Positions 12,600-23,508 of a stretch of 64,000 nt of DNA are shown here, in pieces. The DNA is from Chionis minor. Its lineage: Eukaryota > Chordata > Aves > Charadriiformes > Chionididae. How positions within the stretch are numbered: the first letter of the stretch is position 1; each line of letters begins with the position of its first letter. The translations under genes were made by a program, and so were the position numbers. The stretch lies in contig VZSF01000673.1 of the NCBI GenBank assembly GCA_013398295.1, positions 62,189 to 126,188 on the forward strand. The letters run 5' to 3'. The notes beneath the pieces were generated by a model. The model was not told the DNA's origin. It saw only the letters and a program-made list of their open reading frames with translations, and searched no databases.

Positions 12600-13020
12600 C
12601 AGAGTTTTGGGGCAGCAAAGGGCACGAGGCTTGGGGCGAATCCCTCTGCCGTGCGGCGCCCTACGCTGGAACGCCAAGCTCTCCTCTGACCCCTAACGAG
12701 AAGCTCTTCTTTTCTCCTAGAAGGAAAAACCATCCCCCTCTCTCCAGTCTGTCCGGAGTTGTCAACAGCCTGCGGAGCTGGAGGGAAGAGGCAGCTGACG
12801 GGGAGCGGGGCGCGCGTCCCCGCGCCGTGCCGTGCCACTGATTGGATGGTGGCAGAGGAATGATGTTTGCATCCTATTTTTAGTACAGCCTGCAGCAGGC
12901 TGGTAAGCGCACAGCCAGGGCTGCGGGAACAATGCCACCGCGGACGCCGGCGCTCAGAGATGCCGAAATCCCACGCTCGGCACCCGTCCCACTGAATTCA
13001 ACAGCGGCTCCCCAGAATTA
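12600..13020. promoter_or_regulatory. CpG-rich patch with MEF2-type and octamer-like words
   Basis: By hand I count about 31 CpG in roughly 420 bases, close to the number expected from base composition, whereas most of the window is CpG-depleted. Inside it lies CTATTTTTAG (12,874-12,883), a perfect fit to the MEF2 consensus YTAWWWWTAR, just after GTTTGCAT (12,865-12,872), one base off an octamer. The patch could be an orphan CpG island, an enhancer or a non-coding RNA promoter. No coding exon was recognised beside it, and binding-site calls on sequence alone are weak. Confidence 0.4.
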
Positions 13021-13640
13021 AAAAAAAAAGACTTCCTGCCTTTGGGGATCCTCCCCAAATCTCTGCACTGCCAAGCGGTGCCTGCCCTTCCCCGGCTTCT
13101 CCTTTTGCAAAGGATTGAAGCAGCACAACAAATCCTGCCGGCTGCATCCCGGCTCTCCCTGTGAGCTCACAGACATCTCCCTTAAGACCAGCCTCAGCGT
13201 GGCGTCAAAGCAGTGCAAAGAACTGAGAGCAAGTCGCAGAGGCACCGCCGGCGCCTGTCGATGGCCAGACATGAAACCAGCCGCTCCGTGTCCCTCCCCG
13301 GGAAGAGGAGCCGCAGCGTGCTGGCGTGCCCTGAAGCCCCGCAGCCAGCCGGGGTGTCCCCGGGAGCAGCTCCCGCTGCAGTGGCTGCACGTGTCCGTGC
13401 AGGTGGAAAACCAGCACCCTAGTTTGCAATGGCCACGTGGGTGCAGTTATACCCACGGTCTGCCCCTACAGACCCTGGCTGCCAGCTGGACCCCAAATCT
13501 GTGCTGCGTGGGGACAGAGGTGGCTCCGTCTCCCGACGTGCCAGCCCTGCAGGTAGCAAGAACCTTTGCTGTGCACCACCTCTCTGCAGACCCAGAGGGA
13601 CTGGATGGAGGGCAGGACCACCACCTCCCCTGTCCACGAC

Positions 13641-13700
13641 TGCCTCTCACTGTGCCAAATAGCTCAGTTTCAGTGCTTTCCCACGCTATAAAATGGAGGT
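13641..13700 (+). mobile_element. Possible MIR-like SINE relic
   Basis: The words AGCTCAGTTTCAGTGCTTTC and CTATAAAATGGAGGT resemble, in order and spacing, the CTCAGTTTCCCCATCTGTAA...AATGGGG core seen in MIR-type SINEs of amniotes. The match is short and diverged and could be chance. Confidence 0.3.
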
Positions 13701-16700
13701 CTGACCTCCAACACGCCAGGTGGGAGTCAACTAGAGGAGCCCTTCAAGAGGACAGAGCAAAGCCGCAGTCTCACGTCCAGTCCATGGAGAACGAAGGTAG
13801 CTCGGGGCGCTTGGGATTACGTTGCCCATCCCTGTAGTGCTGGACCCTGCTCTGCAGGCAGGAAGCATCTTAGACATAGTCTAGATGAAGCTAATGGCTG
13901 CCACGTACGTGCTGCTCACAGCAGAGACCTCATGGGGGATCTGGTTAGCGAGACACCTGGAGCTCAAGTTGGTGGACAGGGATGCTCCAGGAAAACTGCT
14001 GGCCAGCATGCGTGTGCGTGCTGGGAGAAAGCTCTTTCTCAGTGTCACCTCCCTGCCCTGATGCTACCGGCTCCAAAAGTTGCCCCAAAAAGACATTAGA
14101 TAGCAAAGGGTCAACCTGCCAGTGGGAAACTGCTCTCCTGAGGGATCTGGGTGGCTGTCTCCTCTTCTCTCACAGCAAACCCCAGAAAGACCTAGGAGAT
14201 TGTGTGGCATTGGAGAGGACCAGGCAGGGCCCCAGGGACCTGGACAGTGAGCAGAGGCAGGCTTGGAGGCAGCCAGGGGGCTGCACAAGGACAACCCCCC
14301 TGGTCCCCTGCACTGGGGCAACCCCCCCAACCGCAGCTACCTCTGGCCTCAGCCCAGTGACAAGGGACTCACACCCTCCTCGCCCTGGACAGTATGGGGG
14401 TCTCAGCAGACCCTGGGTGAAGGTCAGACACTGGTGCTGCGTAAAGGATCTGCCCTACAGGGTTGGATGATGCCTTAGGGGACCACCTCACTGCCAAAGG
14501 GGTCTCTGCTCCGGCCCTGGCCCGTTTCCCAACGTGTTTAAGGCATAAAACCCACCTGATGTTGCCTTCCTGGGGGAAGCAGCCAAGATGCACGTGAACG
14601 CAGCAAAACACCAGCACAGAAAACAGGAGTAAAAGCTCTCTCCGGGCAACTGCCCACACGTGCAAATCATTTGGGAACAGTCACGCACGCACAACGTGCC
14701 TGAGATGGGAGCGAGCCAGGGCGGGTGGCACCCCTAGGGGTGGCTTTTGGGGAATCGCTGGGCCAGAAATGCACCTTCCAAAGACCTTTCCCACCACCAG
14801 AGCATGGGGACCCCCACTGCCTGCAGTGCTACAGCCCCAGTGGGGACAGCTGTCCCCAGGAGAGGATGCTGCCCATGGCCTGGAGCTGGAGGGGAGCTGG
14901 TTCACCATCACTCCCAGCCAAACCACATCCCAAACGAACCTTTCTAACAAGCCGAAGTTGGGAAATGTTGTTCCTTTGTGTTACTGGCTCACGTTTTGTT
15001 TTGTGTTTCTCCATCTTCCCAATTTGTCTCCAGGCTCCCTGGTTCCAGGCCAGGTCTGTCCACAGCTTTCCAAGGCACCCACAGATTGAGCAGTGAGCTT
15101 GAGCCAAGTGAAAACTAATTAATCATTTTCCTCCCAGTTCACGTAATGTGAAGGGCCAAGCAGTGACGTGGCTGGGGCCACCGTGTGGAGCTGGCCTAAC
15201 CTGCTGTCCCCCACCCAGCATCCCCGCCAGGAGCAGCTCTGGTGACATCCCATGGCACCCGCACTGTGTTTTCCAGAGGCACCACGGCCAGCTGGTGCGG
15301 GGCGATTCGCGTGGGACTGAACCGAAAGCAGCAGCTGGGGGACATCACGTAGCGCTCCGCTCAGCTGCCTCCTTCACCGGTAATGAAGGAAACACTTATT
15401 CTCCAGTATTAGCAACAGGGATGCTGATCTCGCACCAGACCAGGAGCCAGTGCAGCGGTATCATGGGGTGGATGTATAAACCCGCACAGAGCCCTGGGGG
15501 AAGAAGCACACGCTGGTTTGCTCTCATGACATTGTACATGGGCTTCACATGTGCCCCGGTCCATGTCCTCCCAGTGCACAAGTGGTAAGAAAGTAGAGAA
15601 TGGGCCCTGTGACGGGTTTCCTAGAGGATGGTGGTGTCACCTGCCAGGTTTGCATCTCACCCGCTCTGCTGCGAGCTCCAGACAACTCAACGGCTTAGTG
15701 AAGTCTGGGCTGATGCAAAGAACAAGGTGCTGCTTGTCCCCTTGCTCCCTTTCAGACAGCAGCCAGGACACTAGGAGCAGCCTAGAGCTTAGATAATAAA
15801 CACCATCATGAAAATCAAAATAGGATTATTTAACTCCACAATTGCACCGCCGAAGCTGGAGGTCTCCCTTCTAACTCAGAACTCCTCAAGATTTGAGGAT
15901 GCACCTGGAGAAGCATCTTCTGAGGCAGCTGAGAAGCTTCCTGCTAAGGCCTGGAGATGAGCAGGGTTGCGTTCAACCCCCATGCAAATGGGAACCCTGA
16001 AGTTATCTTCCTCCGAGATCCACCCATGGAAAGCAGGCTGGAATATTGCACTAGGAAGGTGAGTCCTCCCAGAATGTCAGAGCTGCGTGAGCCGTGCTTG
16101 CAGAAGCAGGGTAAGCAAAAATATTTTACCAGCTAATCCCATTTAGCTCTTGGCTCACCTTTTGTTCTGCCTTTCTCTCACAGTAGGAAACTCTACGTAT
16201 TCTTTGAATAGTTCAGGCAATCAGTCATTTCTTGTCACGCTGCTTTGCTGGGAGTTGGAGATATGAGCGCTTGGTAAATTTTATGACATTTAAACTAGTG
16301 TAAATAGCAAGCACCTCCACTCAAGTCAGGGATTAACTCCTGAGTCCTCTGCTTTAATAATAAATATTTTGAACTTGATTAGAACAAACTAATGAACTTT
16401 TTTGAGTTAGCACTTCCACACTAGGGACACAAAAACCTGCATTTGGCAGTGACCAGAGAAGAAAGTTTAGAGACGTGGATCTATCTGCCTGCTCTGCTTA
16501 GTAACTCAATATAAATGGATAAAAAAAAAAGAAACTCCAATAGCCTAGACCAGAACAGAGATGCATATTAATGTAAAGCCACAAAAGCTGAATTAAAATC
16601 GGCTTACGAGATACAGTAGATTCTCAAGCACTTGCACTTTCATGAAGGTATTTTGTAGCTTCAGCAGATGCTGTGAGTTTGGTAGAGGAGTTTATTGATA

Positions 16701-17221
16701 AGGATTGAGTCAGAGTAGGTGAGTCCAGACCACACAACCACCTAGATGAATGGGTGGCAGCCTGCACGCTCATTTACTGCTCCCAGAATTCGGGCAGAAA
16801 TAGCTAAAGGGGAGCTCATCTCCCACCGTGCTTCACGGAGCCCTGGCACAACGCTCCCCTCAGTGCTTTGAAGATCCTCAGCGAAAAGACGTTGCACTAC
16901 AGCCCCAAGGGTGCAAGAGGGATGCTTTAGTATTAAAGCAGAAATTTAAGCAGCAGGAGAAGATTTAAAACCAAAGGAGAACAGGGGAGAATTGAAAATC
17001 CAGTGGGTCAGGTCACCCATTGCTGGTGACGTTTCAGAGGGAGGGTAAAACTGGGGGAAAACAGCAGCAGGAGGAGAACCAGCGTGATTCCGGGCAGCCC
17101 TGTGAAATACAGCACTAAGGTAGAAACGGAGCCAAGACATTAAATAGTCACTGAATGTCCCAGTTTACTGGGCTTACGGTATCTCCCCCATAAAACATAC
17201 TAGAAAAGACTACATTTTTTG

Positions 17222-17280
17222 AAAAAAAAAAAAAAAAAAACCAAACCAAAACAACACCAAAAAACCAAACCCCAAACAAT
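17222..17280 (+). repeat. Poly(A) and CCAAA-rich low-complexity DNA
   Basis: Nineteen A in a row (17,222-17,240) followed by a degenerate run of CCAAA/CAAA units. No polyadenylation signal or transcript-like body lies upstream, so I treat it as simple sequence and not as a retrocopy tail. Confidence 0.75.
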
Positions 17281-17499
17281 TTAAAATCTGTTGGACCTTC
17301 CTCCCTTCTCTGGCACAGTCAGATTTGTCACAGCATTTGGGACACTGGCACCACCACAAATTCCATGGGAGCCCCTGTGTCAAAATTGCCGCAGACCGCT
17401 ATGTCCTAGGATATTTATGCAAACCGGGAGGCATGGCAGGATTTCACAGCAGGAGGACAAATTCATTTTGTAAAAGGTATTTATATAGTTCAATAGGTG

Positions 17500-17562
17500 T
17501 GTGCAGTGCTTTAGAGGTATAAAACATGAGATCCCTGCCCTAAGGGGCTTATAATCTAATAA
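17500..17562 (+). mobile_element. Possible ancient amniote LINE/SINE relic (L2/L3/MIR type)
   Basis: The string GCAGTGCTTTAGAGGTATAA, then GAGATCCCTGCCCTAAGGGG and CTTATAATCTAAT, follows the order of a widely shared old amniote repeat that carries GTCCCTGCCC..AAGAGCTTACAATCTA after a GCTTTACAAA-like word. Divergence is high and the borders are uncertain. The exact family needs a profile search. Confidence 0.5.
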
Positions 17563-17639
17563 CATATACTAGGTAAATTAAAACATACATCACGGCTGCG
17601 ATGAATGCCCACCCCAGCCTAGACGGGAGGGCATTTGAG

Positions 17640-17985
17640 CCATATGACAAGGCAGAACTCAATTTTCATTTTAGATTTGTAGTTTGCCTTTAAACAGCCG
17701 GCGTTCCCGAACCCCCAAGCGAGGGAGAAATTTATCAGCATTACATCTGGGGGGAGGGCGTGCTCCAACACAGGATCATTTATTAATTGTTATTTATTAT
17801 CTGTTAAACAAGGACAGTGTGTGCAGCAATAGCATTCCTTTTTCTGGATTAATTGTTGCCGTGCGATTCCTAGGTTTTATATTTTTAGCAGCCCTGTTCT
17901 AGCCTAACGCACTGAAAGGGGGGAAAATGGAACAGGCACTCACACAATTAATGTAATGAGAGTAATTAATTTGAAAATAATACCC
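17640..17985. promoter_or_regulatory. Candidate conserved non-coding element, TAATTA-rich
   Basis: The stretch carries TTATTAATTGTTATTTATTA near 17,779 and AATTAATG...GAGTAATTAATTTG near 17,945-17,972, a density of homeodomain-type words above the window's background. There is no repeat match and no frame worth calling. This is a texture-based guess; alignment to other birds would decide it. Confidence 0.25.
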
Positions 17986-18768
17986 AGGGGGTGGGAGGGT
18001 TAAGGTTTTCTTTTTAAAGAAATAAAAGTCGAACCGAAGCTCCCACGTCCCTCAGGACTTGGTGCTACACTGCCTGCACTCGTTATGTTCGCATTTGAAT
18101 ACTCATTCGAGCACATTTCTCATGCTGTTATTTCACCACTTCCTCAGCCTTGCATAATAGATGCAGTCATTGCCACTAAAGAGCCAACATTTACCCACAG
18201 AGGTAAGGAAGGATACCATAAAGCAGGCAGGAGACGGAAATAAAGCTCTAGACATCAGGTCTCTCCTTGGGGCTTTTGCTCACTCTCAGCAAAGGAAAAA
18301 AAAAATAAATAAAATCAGAAGCCCAAACAGCCAAAACGCTGGTCAATGAGTCTCTGGGGTCCCCCTCCCCTCTCACCAGCCAGGTAGACCGAGCTGGGCA
18401 CGCTCCCTCCCTCCTCTTCCTCCTGCACATCACCCCGCCAGCCCTGCAGCCGCCCGGGACCTGCCTCGCTTGCTCAGGGAAGTGTTTTATTTCGTTTTAT
18501 GTGGCCATTTCTTGCTCTAAAGTCAGAGAAATGCTCCCCAGAGGTAACTGCGGGCAAGGCAGTGACAGCAGACCGGTAGCCACGGGGGCTCCACGGTCCC
18601 AAAACCAGCACGGGGATGGAGGGGAGGGTACATCACCCTGGCTAACACAGCCGGTGCTTGGGGGAAGGACGTGACTCAGGGTGGCAAAAGACAGAGAAAA
18701 CGCTGCGACGCACCTTCCCGTCCCCTCCAATGCCACAAAGCCTAGCTGGTCTCCTGTGCCTGTCCTAA

Positions 18769-19475
18769 AGAATCACAGAACGGTTTGGGTTGGAAGGGAC
18801 CTTAAAGACCATCTGGTTCCACCCCCCTGCCCTGGGCAGGGACACCTCCCACTAGACCGAGTTGCTCCAAGCCCCGTCCAACCTGGCCTTGAACCTCCAG
18901 GGATGGGGCAGCCTCAGCTTCTCTGGGCAACCCCAGCCAGGGGCTCACCACCCTCAGAGGGAAAAATTTCTTCACAAGATCTAATCTAAATCTCCCCTCT
19001 TCCAGTTTAAAACCATTCCCCCTCATTCTATCCCTATATGCCCTTGTAAAAGTCCCTCCCTAGCTTTCCTGTAGCCCCTTCAGATACTGGAAGGGGCTCT
19101 AAAGTCTCCTCAGAGCCTTCTCGTCTCCAGGTTGAACACCCCCAACTCTCCCAGCCTGTCCTCCCAGCAGAGGGGCTCCAGCCCTCACAGCATCTTCGTG
19201 GCCTCCTCTGGACCTGCTCCAACAGGTCCATGTCCTTATGTTGGGACCCCCAGAGCTGGACACAGAATTCCAGGTGGGGTCTCCCCCGAGCGGAGCAGAG
19301 GGGCAGAATTCCCCCCCGGCCCTGCTGCCCATGCTGTGGGGATGCAGCCCAGGGGGTTGGGGAGTTCTGGGCTGCCAGCGCACGGTGCCGGCCCCTGTTG
19401 AGCTTCTCATCCCCCAACACCCCCAAGTCCCTCTCCTCAGGGCAGCTCTCCAGCCATTCTCTGCCCGGCCGGTGA
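18769..19475 (-). mobile_element. CR1 LINE, 5'-truncated copy with intact 3' end
   Basis: The left edge AGAATCACAGAACGGTTTGG and the following GGTTGGAAGGGACCTTAAAG are a standard CR1 3' terminus in reverse orientation. The minus-strand translation gives REWLESCPEERDLGVLGDEK, then [16 protein letters not shown] and LLEQVQRRP, and in another frame the block ending KLGRDFYKG, all from the C-terminus of CR1 ORF2. At least one frame change is present, so the copy is dead. It belongs to the same subgroup as the plus-strand copy at 47.75-48.46 kb. The 5' border near 19,475 is approximate. Confidence 0.93.
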
Positions 19476-21265
19476 ATGAAGCTGAGCTGGGTCTTTTGTT
19501 TCTTGTGCACCTGCGACAAGTGGCACCTGGACACGTGGAAGAGGCTGGAAACATGGTTTGGGTAACAGAGACAAGAAATTGCAGGATGCTCCCGGCACCA
19601 TCTCTGACCGCTTCTTGCCACTCGCCACCACCTTTAGCTCTGAATTGCTGCCTTCAGCCAGCAGCCTGCCAAATTAATCCCCAGCTGGCTGCTGGAAGTG
19701 GGCAAAGCTGTGGCAAAAGAAACCCTATGGAAAGCTTGGGCTGGTAGTTTTGTATTGCCAAGCATTTGTGAAGGGAAACGCAGGACTGAAGCCCTTCCCT
19801 TGGCATCACTGACAGGTCTGCAGAAGGGAGGAGGGACAGGTCTGGTGCCTTCCTCTCTCTGAGGTTGCATTTCTTTGCCCTCCGCTGACAAAGGACCACG
19901 AGCAGGAATAGACAAAACCCGGCACGAAAGTCAAACAGTAACTCGCCGCAGACCACAAGTTCGAACTTCTCCAAGGCCATCTGAACCTCCAAATAGTCCA
20001 AGTTTTTCTTAAAAACCTAAGATTTGGCAAAGAAACATTCCTTAGTCCCAGCTGTAGCACAGCACAGTCCCACCAAAACCAGACCTGATTGCCACAAATA
20101 TTTGAAAACGTTATTTTGTGAGTGCGCACTGAGTTATGTCAAATAATAAAGCAAAAGTCCCTGAAGGTTTGGCTGCATGTGAGCACTTCCACGAGCAAAA
20201 GAAATAAATTATCATTGAATCTACAGTAATCGCATTGGTCACGCAGACTTGACAGAAGAGAGAAGGGTTTCCATCTTCATTTGGAGCAGGCTGTAGAGGA
20301 CAACCTGGGGGGTGTGGGGAGCTGGCAGTGGCTCTGAGGAGTCTGGGTCTCCTGTGCTTTGATATCTTGATGAAGAAGTAAAGAATTACAGTAGCACGGA
20401 AGACGTTCCAAAATGGGATGGCAGGAATTTTTAGCTTTCTCCCCAGCTCCACCACATGTGGGATTTCCAACAAGCCGCTGGATTGCATTGTATCTGATTT
20501 TCCAATTAGTGGAATATCGTCATTTCTCTAAATAAGAGGGGAAGGGAATGAAGAAACCATGATGGGGAATAAAAGTTTTCGAACAGCAGCAGAAGGAACA
20601 CTGCAGGAATTTATGAAGATGGCAGCAAAGTCTTAACTTCCACATGACACGGCAACCTGTGTGTGGCACGATTCAGAACCACAGCGGTTTGGTCAACAGA
20701 TGTTTGGGTTTTGTAAACTTAATCCAACAGGGAGCTGCAAGGGCTGCCACAGCCCGTCTCCCCACCATATCCTAGGGAAGTGGCAAAGGGCGAACATCTA
20801 CTTTTTGATAACAAAAAGCTTCAAGAGAATTTAAAATCACAACGGGGCAGCAGGCGCCAGGCAGCGAGCAGCCCAGGGGAGGTTGTTCATGGACCCACAG
20901 TCCCAGCCCTGGGGGTTCTTCACGGTGCAGGAGAGCAGCCAGTGCTTCAACACCTCCATTTGGGGATTCCAGAAACCCCCATGGCCACCTCTGCGCCTTT
21001 CCCCATGGCTGGGGACAGCCCGTGGGCACCAGTGCCCGGCTGGGACAACGCCTCACCTCCATATTTTGCAGGGGCTGGCCAGGAAAAGCTGAACCAGATG
21101 AAGGATGCTGAGCCCTGCCGCGGCATTGGCGTGGGGACACACCACCTTTGCATGGGGAGGTGAGATGGGGGGCTGTTACAGCATCCCCCTTTCTTTAACA
21201 CGACAGCAGCTTGGTGCTGTGTTTTGTTCAGGTTTTAACTATTTTTTTTTTTTATTTCCTCCAGT

Positions 21266-21720
21266 GTTCGTTAGCAGAAGTGACATTTCTGCGGACGGGC
21301 AGGCGATGACGGCAGCTAATGGCTCCCGGGCCCTCTCTCCGGTTTCCTTAGCAACTGTGGGAAGGGAAAACAGAACCTGTCAGATGGAAAATGTCAATTA
21401 TAGCGGATGCGGAGGGGAGAGATGCTGCGAGCAGAGGAGGCGTGCGGCGGGGGGAGCGCGGCAGTGGAGGGCTGCGCAATGGCGGGCAAGGTTTGGGGGG
21501 GGGCAAAGGAGGGGGGGGCCGGCAGTGCCATCCCGGCAAACAGCGTCGGGATGACAATATTCAGCAGCAGACGCGGACTGTCGGATGGAGGATTGCACCA
21601 TTTCGTGGGCAATTTTGCCAGACAGAGCCCATCCTCACGGCCAAGCAGCTGACTGACACCCCCTCGCCCCCCCCCAAGACAGATCAGACTGCCCGGCGGT
21701 AGATGAAGGCAGCTGGAAAA
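21266..21720 (+). promoter_or_regulatory. CpG-rich patch preceded by a splice-acceptor-like sequence
   Basis: From 21,232 the strand reads GTTTTAACTA, a long T-rich tract and then TTTCCTCCAG ending near 21,265, a textbook-looking acceptor with a branch-point-like TTAAC. It is followed by DNA with frequent CpG (about 17 in 21,361-21,600 by hand count) and long G runs. The + frame stays open from the acceptor to 21,554, but its product (low complexity R, G, A, Q) is not recognisable. It could be an untranslated or non-coding RNA exon, or chance. Confidence 0.3.
21482..21522 (+). other. G-quadruplex-capable G runs
   Basis: GGCGGGCAAGG is followed by a run of nine G, then CAAAGGA and a run of eight G. 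The spacing allows a four-tract quadruplex. Runs this long are also sites of sequencing error. Confidence 0.55.
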
Positions 21721-22060
21721 ATATAAATCAGATTAACTAATAAATAAATGAGAGGGAGGAAGAAATAAAAGGCGGCAGGCGAGCAGTGCCCCCATCTCCC
21801 TATTGATCCTCACCCCCTCAGTGGACGCAGGGCGGATCGTTGCCGAAGGAGAAGTCCTGCTAAAACGGCGGGGAAGGAGTCACCGACATGGTGTTAATAT
21901 TAATCAAAGCGAGATGTCCTGCACGCCGCCAGCGAGACAAAAGCAGGCAGCACCGGCAGCTTGGAGCGGACAACGCTGCCCGGTTGTGGATGCCATGGGT
22001 GGGGAAGGGGCTGGAAGCGGGTTGTGGGTGCCTGGGGACGTACGCCCACCCTGCTGCCAG

Positions 22061-22144
22061 GCACAAGGATGCGGCACAGTGCTGCTGGGCACAGGGATGC
22101 GGCACTGTGCTGCCGGGCACAGGGATGTGCCACGGTGCTGCCCA
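22061..22144 (+). repeat. Minisatellite, 28-bp unit, 3 copies
   Basis: Units start at 22,061, 22,089 and 22,117. Each follows the pattern GCACARGGATGYGSCACWGT plus GCTGCYGG with a few substitutions; the third is the most diverged. Because 28 is not a multiple of three, the array stays open in several frames and gives each the same peptides in rotation, which explains the overlapping long frames here. I see no sign that it is translated. Confidence 0.88.
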
Positions 22145-23368
22145 GCCCTGTCCCTGCGGCATCGTCACTGGCATTTGGGCCACGAGCCAGGGCACGGCCA
22201 TCTGCCTCAGGCAGCTTCCAGCATGGTTTGGGTGCTTTTTCTTAATGCGACTCCCCATCTCCACCTCGCCGACGACTCCAGAACACGCATCTGTTTTTAA
22301 TACTAAAAGGAAAAAAAAACAAACCCAAAAGCAGCAGCGACACCAGCCACTCCAGTCGTATGGCTGGCACTTCCAGCAGGCGATTTGCACACAAACAGCT
22401 CTTGTTGTAGCGGCGAGTGCACCCTAAGGACACCCGGGGTTGTTGTTCAGTCACCTTGCGCTGACACCTACTTGCCCGTTCAAAGTCTTTTTAACACGGA
22501 TAGCGCTAAATCAGCCTTTGCTCTCTTCGCTTCACCACCACCCAGGCCTCTTTGTCACGCTGTGACATGGGGGATTCAGACTTTCCTTGTCTTGACTGAC
22601 ATTTATATCCTGCCGGGAGGGAGCGAGCCGGCTGCTTGTGCACCATGAATGCTAAAGCGAGTGGAATAAAGAAGAGAACAACCACCTTGGGAAAGCGGTC
22701 ACCTGCAGTTAGCTGAAAGAATGAGGTTTATTCAGTTTTCCTCTATATTTTTGTGTTGTTTAGTCGCATGGATCAGGAAGCCTGGGGCTCAGGAGCTCTG
22801 CTTTCTCTCTCCTGAGCATGCTAACGCCTTGCCTTGCTGGTTGCTTAACCCACACCGTTTGCAAGCTCTACCTTGATTTATCAGACGGTACTTGCCCATC
22901 TCTGCAAAGCCCTGTGACACCCCCAGGTGACATGAAATACCAGCCCCTGCTTCATTTTCCTCCTACCTTCCCTTAAGTCATCTCTACAAATGGGAAAAGC
23001 AGCAGATGCAAGGAGTGGACCAGAAGTCCCCAAGTCGGCACATCCCAATGCCAAAACTCAAAAACCTGTCCGGGCCCTGTTTCGCAGAGCTGTCCCTCTT
23101 ACCCTCCAAAGTCCCAGCTCCAAGCAGCTTCAAGCAAAGTCATCATATCCCTTCTCTGTCTTGTCTTCTGGTCCCAAAACCATTTCAGAGCAGAAGATCA
23201 TTTCTTAATACTCGCCATAGCGAGGCTCTTTCACCTCTCTATTGGCTGTTCCCATCTGTTTTCCGCTCTGAGTGTTTAATTGCAACAACAGGCTTCTGTA
23301 GGCTGAAGTAATCACTCTATAAGAGTGGTCCAGCCAAGGAGCAGGAGCATTTCTGCTGGAGCTGGGAC

Positions 23369-23508
23369 GGTGGAATCACCATCCCTGGAGGTATTTAAAA
23401 GACAGGTAGACGTGGTGCTGAGGGACATGGTTTAGGGGTGATTTTGGCATAGGTTTATGGTTGGACTCGAAGGTCTCTTCCAACCCAAGTGATTCTGTGA
23501 TTCTATAA
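23369..23508 (+). mobile_element. CR1 LINE 3'-end fragment
   Basis: It starts GGTGGAATCACCATCCCTGG, continues AGGTATTTAAAAGACAGGTA and GGGACATGGTTTAGGGGTGA, and ends CAACCCAAGTGATTCTGTGATTCTATAAA. That is the order of an avian CR1 3' region, finishing in the 8-bp terminal repeat ATTCTRTG. About 140 bp are kept. It lies on the plus strand, opposite to the copies at 4.7, 7.8 and 18.8 kb. Confidence 0.93.

Larger units (their letters stand above)
13021..18768. other. Unique non-coding DNA, no gene recognised
   Basis: The longest open frame of the window (13,115-13,837, +, about 240 codons) starts here in GC-rich DNA. Its product is rich in S, P, R, H and C, has no domain, signal peptide or repeat that I recognise, and is overlapped by other long frames on both strands, so I do not call it a gene. 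From 15.8 kb the sequence becomes AT-rich with no repeat match. Simple A-rich DNA occurs at 17,222-17,280 and a possible ancient repeat relic at 17,500-17,562. Confidence 0.5.
19476..23368. other. Unique DNA with a CpG-rich patch and a minisatellite, no gene recognised
   Basis: Apart from the features listed separately (CpG-rich patch 21,266-21,720 and three 28-bp units at 22,061-22,144) I recognise no repeat, RNA or exon. Open frames at 20,111-20,488 (-), 21,860-22,390 (-) and 21,888-22,427 (+) have no recognisable domains. The last two overlap each other on opposite strands. Confidence 0.5.

Noticed and set aside
17222..17240. A19 run as a possible processed-retrocopy tail
   Set aside because: No AATAAA at the right distance, no transcript-like body and no target-site duplication seen.
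19238..19747. Open frame of 169 codons on the + strand
   Set aside because: Largely the antisense of the CR1 copy at 18.8-19.5 kb.
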